Origin: Microplitis mediator
Lineage: Eukaryota; Arthropoda; Insecta; Hymenoptera; Braconidae
Assembly: GCF_029852145.1 (NCBI RefSeq)
Contig: NC_079970.1
Span: forward strand, 23,564,331-23,628,330
DNA: 64,000 nt
Direction: 5' to 3'
Shown one piece after another: positions 37,947 to 49,495 of the stretch. The notes beneath the pieces were generated by a model. The model was not told the origin of the DNA. It searched no databases and saw only the letters and a list, made by a program, of their open reading frames with translations. Within the stretch, counting starts at the first letter, position 1. Each line of letters begins with the position of its first letter. A program made the position numbers and the translations under genes.

Positions 37947-40900
37947 TTAAAAATGCGCAGTTTGTCGGTCTATTTCAAGAATATCTTCAATCACTTCTGG
38001 CATACGTGTGCCAATTTTTTTAGCTATTTCTGCTTTCTCATTATTTGGAAGTTGTAGATATTTCCAAACGAGATCACCATCAATTATACCACGTGCTGGA
38101 TTCCCTTGCATTCGTACGTAACTTTTGTAAGTACGAAAAGATTTTGGATTTAATGCACCAGTGTGTTGTATATGAGTCACCAGGACGTTTTGTAACATCA
38201 ATAAATGTCTGTAGGCTTTTTCCGGCACTGGAAGAACGTATCCAAGAGCGCCGTCTAGTGTAGCTGTGAATAAAAAATTAATTATTAATAAAAAATTAAT
38301 GAATCATAGAAATATAAATACACTAGTCACAAAAATTAAGGGATATTCAAAAAATATCAAGTTTTCAAAACCCTCCGTTCCCTGTACGATCATCATTTCC
38401 CGAGTTATTTATTGTCGAAGTCAGAACAAATTTTTTTCCTTTGATTGGTGATGACTTCGCGCCAAATCGTAGACTTTTTAATTACCGCAAATTATAGGGC
38501 AGTAAATTACCCAAGAGTTTCATGGCAAAATTATAAAAATAAAAAAAAATTTATTGAAGCCCGTAGACCATTTTTAAGACGAGCAAAAATTTTGAAAATT
38601 TTTTGTCGTTGGTCTTCTTAAAATTACTCCGAAACTATGCATGATAAAAAAGTTTAAACATCAGATCTCAAAACTAGACACTTGAAGCTACAATTTACAT
38701 CCTATTGTTTTTTTGTACGAGCATTTTCCTCCGAGTTACTGCCGATTAAAATTTTTTTACTATCCCTTAATTTTTGACTAGTGTATAAATATACTAAAAT
38801 ACTTACCAAACATAGTAACATGTCTATTCTCAGCACCAGCAAATTCTTTTTTCTGGCCAGCTATGTCCGTTGTCCTGCATTTAATTCTGAAAAATGTGTT
38901 TACTTTTTGTCCGAGATGAAAGTCTGCTTTTCTGATTAGTTTTTGTCCGCCAAGACTTTCCCTAGACTCTGGTTGGTACATAAATAATGCTAAATTATTT
39001 TCTCCATCGGAAACCAAGAACCCGAGGTTGGTATTGTCGATCAAATACTCAAGTGAGAAAATTTCAGCAGGACGGAAATCTCTGCTGACTAATGACAGTG
39101 TCCGATACTCCTCTTGGAACCTCAACAAACTTATTGACTTGTAGACATCAGCGATTATTATCAAGCTCTTGATGCTGATCATCTGATGAATGTATATTTG
39201 GGTATCGATGAATGCAACTCCAATCAGATCACTTTCCTTAAGCTGCCATATGTAAATCTTCTGCCCTACTGCTGAGACCAGAAAACCTGAAACCTGAGTG
39301 ATGGCAGTGATCGGACCTTTTTGTTCTTTTGCGTAAATTCGTTTGAATCTATTTTTAGTGAGAGGTTGTCCGGGTTCAGGTACAACTTCAATGATATCAA
39401 ATATCAGTATGCGTCCACGACTGGTGATGTCTTCTCCGTAATTATAATTTGTTCCTAAGACAATGTAACCTTTGAGTCCAGACCTGGTTCCTTCGTAAGC
39501 CAGCGCGACATTTTTCAAACACGTAACGTGCTCCCATGGCTCTAGTTCAATTCTCGTATTGGGAATTGTTTCCCAAGACACCGGTGAAAAAAGTACGATA
39601 CTGAATTGTTCTTGAATAGGATACAGAAATCTGTCAGGTCTCTCTTCTTCAGTGAACTCTTTGTCCTCGCCATTGAATCTGTAGTAACTTTTTAACGGTT
39701 CGGATGTACTGGTAATGACACAATAAGTTTTACTTTCAGCGTGATAGGTAACAAAATGGGGTGTGCAACGTAAAGGAACTTTTCTTACAGGCCAGGGTGC
39801 GTCGTAAGATAAGTGAGTTGGTAGCACGCATATCCTCAGCTCATTTTTACGATTGAAATGCAAAAATCCCTGAGGACAATTTACGTTATTGAAAGCAGCA
39901 AATGATCTTATAGGGCCATCAATACTCATTGGGTGTGTTCTCAGTTCACCACGACTTGTTAGAAATATCCAGTGAGGATAATCTCCACAGAGAAAAACTC
40001 CATTGTAGCCAGCGATGTTGCTGAAGTATCTCATCATTGAGCTGCGGATTTCATCACCGTGTCTCATATCTTCTTCTTTTGGTTTCATAAATGTCTGTCC
40101 GGGAATAATATCGTGTTCCAGTCTTTTAAAACGTAGTTTAAGATAACCCTTTGGATACCTGTATGCCTGATACATTTGTATCTCGTTATCCAAACGTACC
40201 AGTAGCATCGGCCGATTGCCATGATGTCCAAGTGCTACCATCAATATCTCACGGACTTGAGACTCGGGATTTGGTAGTTCATTTATTGACGACGAAAGAA
40301 TATTCGTGGACTCCATGCTGTCGTGTAAAACGGACTGACCGAGACCGAAATTACGTATTAAATAAGACAAATGTAAATCTGGCAGTGAATAAATTTCTAG
40401 TGTGCCGCTGTCCCGGTAAACTAGAAGCCAGTATGTTGGTTTTATGTCTTGCATATATTTTTGCCACCATGGATTTTTTTTAGTTGGTGCTTCGGGTGCT
40501 TTGACAGGCAAAATTGGAGGCATTTGGAATGCAGGAACATCTCCGTAAAGTAGATCATCTTCGTTGTCAACCACCATAGCTGCTGATGAATCCTCAGGGT
40601 CTTTATTTTCTTCTGGAGCTTCTGGCTCCTCGTCAGGAAGTTGAGTCGTAAAGAGACCGCTGACGTCTCTGTAAGCACAGAGTGTATCAATCTGCGGACG
40701 AAAGAGTAAATTCGCTGGATCAGCATGAAGTCGAGGTGATCCACGAACTTCACGAAGAGTTAGCAGTATAACTTGTCCATCTTCTGCGAGTAAAACAACA
40801 TAGGGATCAGCACAACTTGCATAAATAATAGGACACCCTAAATCAAGCGGCATATGTTGAATTTGATTAGTTCCCTGCATTAAACGAACTCCCATTGGAT

Positions 40901-42719
40901 TTACCTGAACAATGTAACGATTGTTGCCAAGATTACCAGCAAATACTGTCGTACTCTGGGTACTGAACCCGCTTTGGTCAACTTCGTTGATTTCTTGTCC
41001 AGTTTGCAGGATCATTGTCGAGTCTCTGTGACTTAAAATAAGAAATTTATGAATTATTTCAATTTCTCGGTTTTGTTGGTCATAAGACGGCGGCCCAATT
41101 ACGGTCCACATATCTCGGCAACCGGGTAATTCAAATGTCGTGATAACTTGGGGTCTTATTGAACGTTGGAGTATGCAGAGCGCTCCGTTCTTTCCATATC
41201 CCGAAGTAGTAACAAGTTCCACATCAACATCAACATTTTGAGAAAATTCGGGAGATAAAAATGCTGTCTCACCCATTGAAATGTTACCACATGGTCCAAT
41301 GTTAAGTAAACTATCACATACTTCAAAACTATACGACGTAATTTGCATAGAAGTTTGAGTTTCATTTCCATATACTTCAAGTTCTTCTGGATCTTTTATT
41401 TCCGACACATCCGAGGCCATCCAGTCGCCCAAAAAATTTTGTTTTTTCGCTGGCGCTTCTTCACTTTCATTTATAATCGTAACGTCATCGGAATTTTGCA
41501 AGTTCTCTGATTCTTTTTCTGTGAACCGTAGCAGCAAAGAATTACCTAAACGTGAACCAAGAAACAAATAACTTTCCTCGCATAAACAGACACACGTCGT
41601 AAGTACACTAGCAGCGGCTTTGTCAAAATGAAACCCACGTACAGATCTCATACTATCAGCAAACAAAGACAAGACATACAATTCTCCGCTTTTCACTGAA
41701 ATTACCAGCCGGTCTGTTGATATAAAAGCAACTTGCGCGCCTTCCAGACTCATCTTAACGCCTTCCTGCGGCTTCAATGGAAAATTAGTACTGCATTCAG
41801 CAAGACTATTTAGCGATACTCCGTAAGGTGGGATGCTTTGATTGAGATAGATCAAAGAATTAACCGCCATTATCAGCGTCCCTCCGAGAGGTTTCTTCAC
41901 AGGAACAGCCTGACAACAATCAAAAGGTAAATTACAAACAGACCAAATAACTGGATGAACTTTTTCCTGAATGTTTAGGGATATTGCGACCATCGCACAC
42001 GTGTCTTGTCTTACTGCAATTCTTCCAGCAAAAGTTCTTACTGGCTCATACAGCATCAGCAGCGTGGGTTCATAATACCCATGAAGAAATTGTAAATCAA
42101 TGATATTGTCTATTTTTTCATCAAGAGTCTTCAAAACGATCATGTAAGATGAAAGAATAGGTGTTTTACTGGCAGCATTTACTTTAGAATTCTCCAGTAA
42201 ATCGCCGTCATCAAGTGTTGGGTCTTTTCTGAACGGCAAGACGACTAATTTCCTACCGTACACCAACATGACAGCACATCTACCTTCAGGATCAACCCGG
42301 ACCATGGGTATATGGTGATGATTTGTCCACCCGTCTCTCATTTCTTCTTCTTCAAAGTAGTGGAGCGATACCGTACGTAGATCATGGGTTTCAGGATCGT
42401 ATTCTACTATTGACAGCTTCGCGTCACGGGTACTCAGAAGCAAAGAGTCACGTTGTGACCCCATTAGTGTTACGGCCTGCAGTGACATGATATTCCCATT
42501 AAGAGTATACTGGGCCAAACATTCCAGTTTCATTTTTGGTGCTCGAGTTTCATATATTTTATCCTTTTTCACAGGATCGATGTCCGGTATCAGTTTGAAT
42601 ACTCTGATCACATTCGCACCGGCTACCACGAGGCATTTTTCTGACCGATTGAAAAAATTACACGTGATCGAGTGCTCGACTCCAGTTGCCGGGTGTATGG
42701 TCTTGCAAATAGAATACAT
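37947..42719 (-). CDS. CPSF1: Cleavage and polyadenylation specificity factor subunit 1 (CPSF160)
   Basis: Two exons, 38807-42719 and 37947-38263, give 1409 aa, close to the usual ~1440 aa. CPSF160 is the scaffold of the mRNA polyadenylation specificity module and binds WDR33, CPSF30 and Fip1 in the nucleus. The start MYSICKTIHPATGVEHS matches the family N-terminus, and CNFFNRSEKCLVVAG follows. The protein is built of three beta-propellers: an MMS1-like N-terminal region (about residues 60-600) and a CPSF_A domain (about 1030-1370). An acidic linker (DEEPEAPEENKDPEDSS) lies near the middle. The C-terminus DILEIDRQTAHF is typical. The single intron (38264-38806) is phase 1 and almost filled by a Tc1/mariner-type MITE. 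The upstream side has a long TA repeat. Confidence 0.97.
38321..38783. mobile_element. Tc1/mariner-type MITE in the CPSF1 intron
   Basis: The terminal inverted repeats are cactagtcacaaaaattaag on the left and cttaatttttgactagtg on the right, each flanked by TA, the target-site duplication typical of Tc1/mariner elements. The 463-bp interior has no transposase frame. It makes up most of the only CPSF1 intron. Confidence 0.85.
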
Positions 42720-42758
42720 GATTTTATTATATTTATTTATTTATAATTATTATATTTA

Positions 42759-42765
<7 letters not shown>

Positions 42766-42811
<46 letters not shown>
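42766..42811. repeat. (TA)n microsatellite, about 23 units
   Basis: An uninterrupted TA run starting about 47 bp upstream of the CPSF1 start codon. Further TA-rich sequence continues to about 42845. Confidence 0.95.
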
Positions 42812-42814
<3 letters not shown>

Positions 42815-43181
42815 TATATTTATATATATTATATATATATATATTAATTATTGTATTTATTTGTTTATGATTAAATATTTTATTTAATCATAAGTTGAGG
42901 TTAGAAATAAGTTTTTGTTAAATTTAACGAAGTATGAGTATTTTTACACCACGAAATTTTTCTAAATACTTTTTTATGATTTTCTGTTAATTACTGATTG
43001 TTTATTTTAATTAATTGAGTCAATATTAATATGATACTGATAAAAGTAAATACGTTGTTATGATTTCACTACGACCATGATCACTACACAATTAAAGCGT
43101 TTTCAAATCGTAACTACAAGGAAGTTCAAGAAGTGGCGGTTTTTTAATTCAAAATGTCGCGCGGTAATTTTTAAGAATAGG

Positions 43182-43366
43182 GATGAGTGTGAACGTAACT
43201 GACAAGTGAAAACTTTTCTAATTTTTGAATAAATAAATAAAATGTAAGTAAAATAACAATTAAAAAATTCGTGTTTAGTTCGATGAATCGGCACGCGCGT
43301 TTTTTAAAATTTCATTATTTTCATTTATTTAAATTTATAAATTTTCTCGTGTCTATTCACACTCTT
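43182..43366. repeat. Family-2 palindromic repeat
   Basis: Starts gatgagtgtgaacgtaactg and ends tgtctattcacactc, with inverted arms. Confidence 0.55.
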
Positions 43367-43496
43367 GAGTTTGGGCGGTTTCTCATGTCACCGATGGAAC
43401 GACGAAATTTTACGTCGTAAGAAATTGATATTTTTTTAATTATTTACTCCATTTATTTATAGTTTTAAATTTGTCTGTCTGCTACATTCACTATAA

Positions 43497-43666
43497 GTCA
43501 GCAGACAACAATTTTCGAGTTTTAATTCAACACGAATTTGAATTTAAACAAAAAAATTAAATATATGCACATGTAGAGAATTAAAAAAATTATACGTCGA
43601 ATTTTTTTTCATTTATCGTTTTTAGAAAATTCAAAAAATTATTAGACGTCAGCTAATTTCAGAATG
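43497..43666. repeat. Family-1 palindromic MITE-like repeat
   Basis: Starts gtcagcagacaacaattttc and ends agacgtcagctaatttcaga, with the internal atatgcacatgtagagaatt core. Confidence 0.6.
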
Positions 43667-44240
43667 TTGAAATTCTGAGCAAAAATAAAAATTCAAAAAA
43701 TGGGTAAAAATTTTATTTTTGTATTGAAAATATGAAGTAAAAAAAATTTATTTCTTTACATTTTTAATAATTTTGTCATTAATTAAATAACATTTATGAA
43801 AAATGCACTTATCAATTTCAAAATTTTTCAAATGCGCATTTTTTCAAATTTATATTTATTAATTATTTACTCTATTCATTAATAATTTTAAATTTGTCTC
43901 ATGTCTGCCATTCACACTCATTCTGACTTCAGGAAACTGTTTGGTCAAGACCTCACACCGCCATCTTCTGCTTAATTTCAATATAATTTTTTTACTGATT
44001 ACTGATTGAAGGTAAGAATTATATCATTCGGCGGATTTCGGCCTTTAGGATAATGAGAAACCTGGAAGTCAACACTAAGCTGTGAAAGTAAACAAAAAAC
44101 TCATTCATAAAATTAATTTATTGTTAATAAATTTAAAAGTTTTTTATGTGCTGAGTAAAAGTCGTTATTGAATTATGTGCAAACAGCGAACGAAATTAAA
44201 ATAATAAGTAAAATAATAATAGGAAATTCGAATTATCAGC

Positions 44241-46566
44241 ATGTCATCACAGAGCGGTCCGAATCTTTTGCGTCCTTCGGGTCTGCAGTGCAAAGATTTG
44301 CATGAATATTTAAAAAGCAGACCTCCAGAAGTACTAAATAAACTTTATCACAATCCGCCAATATGTCTAGCAGTGTTCCGAGAACTTCCAGAGATAGCGA
44401 GGCACTACGTCATGAGATTATTGTTCGTCGAGCAACCGGTGCCCCAAGCAGTTATAGCATCGTGGTGCTCAAAACTTCATTCTGATGAACACCAGCGAGT
44501 TGTGCAAGTCCTCAACGAATTAAATGTATGGAAAGAAGCTTCAATACCTGGTGGTTTACCAGGATGGACGTTGAATTCAACGTTTAAAAAAAATTTAAAA
44601 ATTGTTTTATTGGGTGGCGGGAAACCTTGGACAATGTCCAATCAAATGGAGACTGATAACAAGCCCAGAGATGTGGCCTTTTTAGATTCGTATGCTTTAG
44701 AGAGATGGGAATGTGTCTTGCACTACATGGTAGGATCCCAGCAGCAGGAAGGAATTTCTGCTGATGCTGTTAGAATTTTACTTCACGCCGGACTCATGAA
44801 AAGAGATGAAGAGGATGGTAGTCCAGTTATCACTCAAGCTGGTTTTCAATTCCTGCTTCTAGATACAGCATCACAAGTAACCTTTTGTTTTAACAGTCAT
44901 ATATTTTTTTGCATCAATCAATCATTGATTGCATTAACATTTTAAATGTCTAGGTTTGGTATTTTATACTCCAATACTTGGACACCATCGAAGCAAGAGG
45001 CCTTGATCTCGTAGAATGTTTGACATTTTTATTTCAATTGAATTTTTCTACACTTGGTAAAGATTACAGCACAGAGGGTATGTCGGAAGGACTGTTGACT
45101 TTCTTGCAGCATCTTCGAGAGTTCGGACTTGTTTACCAGCGTAAAAGAAAAGCTGGAAGGTATTTTTTTAATTAATCACTCATACTAAAAAATTATTACC
45201 ATTTGATAAGAGACCCAGTACCCGATCACTCATGTATTTGTGTCTATATTTAGACAAATTTACAAATACATGAGTGATCGGGTCTAGTTCCCTGGTCGGA
45301 TACTGGGTCTCACCTTACGATGAATAAAATTCTGTAAATACTATTTGTATTATATTTTATTATAGATTTTATCCAACGCGTTTGGCTCTGAATATTGCAA
45401 CAGGTCAAAGTAAGCCGCTGGCTAGAGATATTGAAAAAGAAGGATACATTGTCGTTGAAACAAATTACAGGGTGTATGCTTACACTTGTTCGAGTTTACA
45501 AGTTGCTTTGTTAGGTCTTTTTTGTGAAATGTTGTACAGGTAATGTATTTATTATTTTTAATTAAAACTACATCTTTCGTAGGGTAAGAGCACCAGCATT
45601 TAGCCCCTAATCAGTAGCCAGCCGGTCATATACTTTAACATTGGCTCAAAATATGTATAGATACAATTTAACATGAAGTGGCTGGCTACTGGTTTGGGAT
45701 TGGATACTGCTGCTCTTATCCGATGCAATTTTTTAAAATAAATTCAATGTATGTAACAGAAAGAAACTGATAAAAAATAATGGCGGTTTCATACTCAATA
45801 TTAAGGGCATTCTCAGTCAGTGCCTTTCACTTTTTTAAAATTTTCAATGACAATCATCATGAGCGTATTAAAATTTAATTAATTAATTAAAACATTAATT
45901 GAAGAAAGGAAATTTCCCCGAAATATAGAATTGAAAAAAAATTATTACTTGGGATGGCCTCAAATTTCATATTAAATTTTAAATTTATCTTTTTTAGGTT
46001 TCCAAACTTAGTTGTCGCGATACTAACACGAGATTCAGTACGTCAAGCTTTAAAAAGCGGTATAACAGCACTTCAAATAATTGGGTACGTTTAAATAAAA
46101 TTAAAAAAATTGTTTATTATTAATAATAAAATATTACAAATATATTGTTTTTGTTTTAAAAATAAGTTTTTTGCGTCAACATGCCCACGGTAAAATGATT
46201 GAAGCAGGTCCACCGACGCTACCACCAACAATTGTCGACCAGATAAAACTGTGGGAGAACGAGAGAAACAGGTTTACGTTCAGCGAAGGCGTTTTATACA
46301 GCCAATTTTTATCACAAACTGATTTTGAAACGTTACGAGATCACGCTTTGTCAACTGGTGTACTTATTTGGCAGAGCGACAGGTTATTTATTTGTTTGCT
46401 TACAAAAATTATTATTATCATTGAATTCATAAAGTCATAGTATATAATTATAATTACTGATTATGTAAAAAAACTTAATTACAGAAAACGAACAATGGTA
46501 GTTACCAAAGCCGGCCATGATGATGTCAAAAGATTTTGGAAGCGGTATTCAAAAGGCTCAAATTAA
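44241..46566 (+). CDS. GTF2H4: General transcription factor IIH subunit 4 (p52 / Tfb2)
   Basis: Six exons: 44241-44876, 44954-45159, 45366-45539, 45998-46084, 46167-46382 and 46485-46566, all in frame, giving 466 aa (human p52 is 462). It is a core subunit of TFIIH, anchoring and stimulating the XPB helicase in transcription initiation and nucleotide excision repair. Seen: the Tfb2 N-terminal region with LHEYLKSRPPEVLNKLY and LPEIARHYVMRLLFVEQPVP; the central winged-helix-like segments (LDSYALERWECVLHYMVG, FQLNFSTLGKDYS); FPNLVVAILTRDSVRQAL; and the Tfb2 C-terminal domain, GKMIEAGPPTLPPTIVDQI to VKRFWKRYSKGSN, which contacts p8/TTDA. Introns 2 and 3 each hold a hairpin element. AATAAA lies at 46622. 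It is divergent from CPSF1 and convergent with CycC. Confidence 0.96.
45210..45311. repeat. Hairpin element in GTF2H4 intron 2
   Basis: The left arm gagacccagta...cccgatcactcatgtatttgt is the inverted copy of the right arm acaaatacatgagtgatcgggtc...tactgggtctc. The total is about 102 bp, a compact foldback structure. Confidence 0.85.
45582..45720. repeat. Hairpin element in GTF2H4 intron 3
   Basis: The left arm (gggtaagagcaccagcattt... then cagtagccagcc) pairs with the right arm (ggctggctactg...gctgctcttatcc). It is about 139 bp and differs in sequence from the intron 2 hairpin. Confidence 0.8.
45803..45915. repeat. Dispersed repeat shared with trx intron
   Basis: Contains aagggcattctcagtcag, ttcaatgac, cgtattaaaattta and aattgaagaaagga in the same order as 17142-17280. 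Confidence 0.45.
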
Positions 46567-47792
46567 TTTTTTTTTTATGTAAATATAAATTATTATTACA
46601 ATGTAATAATATTATTCTAGAAATAAATTTCATTTTTTATACATAAATTCATTCATTACCTCATCGATCATCTTTCATTATTATAAATTCAAATTATACA
46701 TCACTGAGACAAATACAAAAAAAATTATTTGTCAGTTCAATTTTAAATGCGTAATTATTTAATTAAATTGATTAGAAATTATTCAAACTTAATTTAATTT
46801 AATGGCCTAGTATCCAATTAATTATTCACTCCATCTCTTTAATCTAGTGACAACTCAACAATAAATATCGAATTGTTAATTTTTTAAATTTAAAAAACTG
46901 TATGATTAATTACATCAACTACTTTAGATGGGAGAACATAAAAAGATCAATACTTAGAAATTTAGGCCGCCAACTATTCATTTCCGGATAAATTACAGAT
47001 CGATCTTTAGACAAAACATCCTGTTTGGAGAGAGTATATTGTGTGACAAGGGACGAAACAAAACGATTTCAGACCAGGGTGAAGGCTGACATCACCCGCA
47101 GGTGGAAATCAAGTTTCATCCTGAGTTACACACTACATTTTCCATGATTACCTGCATTGGAACAAAGTTTCAGTGTCAGCAGCCAGTCAGAAACAAATTA
47201 ACTTAAGACCGACTATGAGCGTAAGCGTAAATTGTCATTTGCAATTTATAATTAAGCAGAAACTATAAATTCTATTTATTATTGACACTAATTTTTATGA
47301 AACTTAATTACAGTCAGAACTGTCATTTACGTAAACAAAATTAATGGTCTGAAATTACTATTAAAAAAATGACGTATCAGAGTTTAAATTGCGAAAGTCT
47401 TCAGTCAACGGGCAGAAACTTTATTTGTTTGTTTGTAAACGCATGTTTCTTCCCGCTGACTGAAGTCATTTACATTTACAATTACGCGTTTGCTAATATT
47501 AATTCGCAACATCGGACTGAAAGTCACTTCTTTCGACTGGCTGTAGAGACACTGAAACTTTGAATTTCAATGCTGGTATGAAAAAAAATATTTTTCGTGT
47601 AATTTTTTTTCGGAGATTAATAGTTACGGAGCAAAAAATTGATTGACATGTCTACTTATAACATATTAACTTATTTTATATGACAATGATTAACATGACG
47701 GATGCGTAAGTTAATTTTTATTAAATAATAATGATAAATATATATCTGAATGACGTTTATGTGGATTCATAAATGCCGAATTCATCGTCATG
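46567..47792. other. Convergent intergenic region GTF2H4/CycC with 548-bp repeat copy B
   Basis: No gene was seen. It contains the GTF2H4 poly(A) signal at 46622, AT-rich sequence, and the repeat copy at 47033-47579. The CycC 3' UTR should lie near the right end. Confidence 0.7.
47033..47579 (+). mobile_element. 548-bp dispersed repeat, copy B
   Basis: A full-length match to copies A and C, from agtatattgtgtgacaaggg to caatgctggtat. The central hairpin (gtcaacgggcagaaac ... cccgctgac) is present, but its loop differs from that of copy C. Confidence 0.8.
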
Positions 47793-49495
47793 TCAGCGTT
47801 GCGGTGCGGCTTTAGGTTTTGGCATTTTAGCAAGTAAGCCCTGAATCTCTTTTTTCTCATCATATGTTTTCCATAGCTCATATAGGTTTATGATATAACG
47901 AGCTATTTCTTGAATTTTCTCCATGTCGGCATTCAGTTCAGCGAACCACGACTTCAAGTCTTTCTGCAGTATCACGCATGCAATTTGCAAGCATCCGATA
48001 GCTATTTGATAAGGAGGGTACAGAAGACATACATCAGTTCTCAGACTGTCATTGATGATTCTCCAAGCCAGAGTAAGTAATTGATCGTCGGGTCCAACGT
48101 CTTGGATCAAAGTCAGAAGAGGTCGATACGGTTGGTAAACTATCAAACAGCAGTCCAGATGTTCTAGAAGATAAAATTCACACTCCAGAATGTGATTTGT
48201 GCGGTATGGAAACTCTTGAGTGTAGGCGTAGTTAAATTTATTTTTTACTGCAATAATTTTATTCTATTTATTATAAAGTTTACTTCCATAACAGTCGAGC
48301 AAATTTTAAATACTTCAGTAAATATTGATGGTCGTGTTAATAAATTTTTTTAGGCTCCCTCATTTTATCAGAAATTACATCTCAGTCACTGATATCTCAA
48401 TTTTACATTCGATAGTGACGTAAGTTGATATTTTTATAGTGAGACATTAGTGACTGAGATATTTTACCTGATATATTTTGACAGAGGTAGAGAGGAGTCA
48501 GTATTTTTTGAATACTTACCAACAGTTTGACATGTTGTTATTAAACGTGTATTTGAAATAACACCAAACTCTTCAACTTTAGATGCTAAAAATACCGAAG
48601 TTGGCGCCAACAATAAAGGATCAATACATTTTAAACTATTTCTTGCGTAAAAACGTTTGAAATAAACTGTTGCTGTTGCTATCACTTGTTGACGTAATTT
48701 TAATTGTTCTCCAAGTACTTGAATCACTAAAAAAAATTTTTTAATAATAATAATTTAATTATTTTATTAATTTCCCTGGTTGAGAAATCCGATTCACTTC
48801 AATAAGATTTGATCGGAAATTTTCCATTGAATCCTATTGGAGTGAATCGGAAATTTCCGAAGAATATATTATTTTCCGTTTGAAATCTATTGAATCCTAT
48901 TCAAAATTTTAATCGAAATGAATCGGTTCCAATCGGAAAATAATAGCGAAATAAAAATATTATTTATGATACTGAAGTTAGCAGATGTCTAATAATTTTT
49001 TGATTTTTTTTTAGACGATAGAAGATAAAAAAAAAATATTTGAAAAAATTGCACCTGTAGTTTTTAAAATTTTCTACATGTGCATATTTGGATTTTATTT
49101 TTTTACAATTGATTTATTGAAATACGAAAATTCAAAAATTTTTAAATGTCTGCTAACTTCAGGATCATTATTATTTTACGATTGGAACCGATTAAATCCC
49201 ATTCAAAATTTTAAATCGGACTCAATCGAAATTCTTAACCAGGGATGTTTTAAACTAATGAATTATTTGAATATTTTCTTACAATTAGCAAAAAAAATGA
49301 ATAATTTTTGATACTCTTCTTCATTGAGTACCGTAAGATCGAATTGTCGTTCTCTAATCAAATCTTGTTTGTCTAATAGCCATTGTTGACTGAAATAATA
49401 GTAATAATTAGTAATAAGAACTACAATAATAATGTAATTTAAATGTACGGTGTTAAAACTTACTGATGTGAACTTTGCCAAAAGTTTCCAGCCAT
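47793..49495 (-). CDS. CycC: Cyclin C
   Basis: Four exons on the - strand: 49464-49495, 49283-49389, 48520-48726 and 47793-48247, all in frame, giving 266 aa (Drosophila CycC is 267). Cyclin C pairs with CDK8 in the Mediator kinase module and regulates RNA polymerase II transcription. The start MAGNFWQSSH is the conserved family N-terminus. The first cyclin box follows, with LRQQVIATATVYFKRFYARN and APTSVFLASKVEEFG. The second cyclin fold has EFPYRTNHILECEFYLLE, LAWRIINDSLRTDVCLLYPP and WFAELNADMEKIQEI. The C-terminus ends in MPKPKAAPQR, shorter than vertebrate tails. Introns 2 and 3 hold palindromic elements, one nested within another. Confidence 0.97.
48361..48478. repeat. Palindromic element in CycC intron 3
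   Basis: The left arm atctcagtcactgatatctca pairs with tgagacattagtgactgagat, and the outer flanks atcagaaattac / attttacctgat also pair. It is about 118 bp with a short loop. Confidence 0.75.
48773..49245. mobile_element. MITE with a family-1 element nested inside (CycC intron 2)
   Basis: The outer ends are tccctggttgagaaatccga and tcgaaattcttaaccaggga, inverted copies. Inner parts also pair (ggttccaatcggaaaataat against attattttacgattggaacc). The outer element is interrupted at 48966-49168 by a complete family-1 repeat. Confidence 0.8.
48966..49168. repeat. Family-1 repeat inserted in another MITE
   Basis: Starts atgatactgaagttagcaga and ends gtctgctaacttcaggatcat, near-perfect terminal inverted repeats. 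It is the best-preserved copy in the window. Confidence 0.8.

Larger units (their letters stand above)
42720..44240. promoter_or_regulatory. Intergenic region between divergent CPSF1 and GTF2H4
   Basis: No gene was seen. From the CPSF1 start it contains a (TA)n microsatellite (42766-42811), then palindromic repeats at 43182-43366 (family 2), 43497-43666 (family 1) and a partial family-2 copy at about 43790-43921. The two promoters are presumably near the ends. A GC-richer patch at 43945-44075 (tcggcggatttcggccttta) may belong to the GTF2H4 promoter or leader. Confidence 0.5.

Noticed and set aside
42487..42762. 91-aa + strand ORF
   Set aside because: Antisense of CPSF1 exon 1.
47369..47563. 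64-aa ORF within the 548-bp repeat
   Set aside because: Not open in copies A and C, so not a conserved product.
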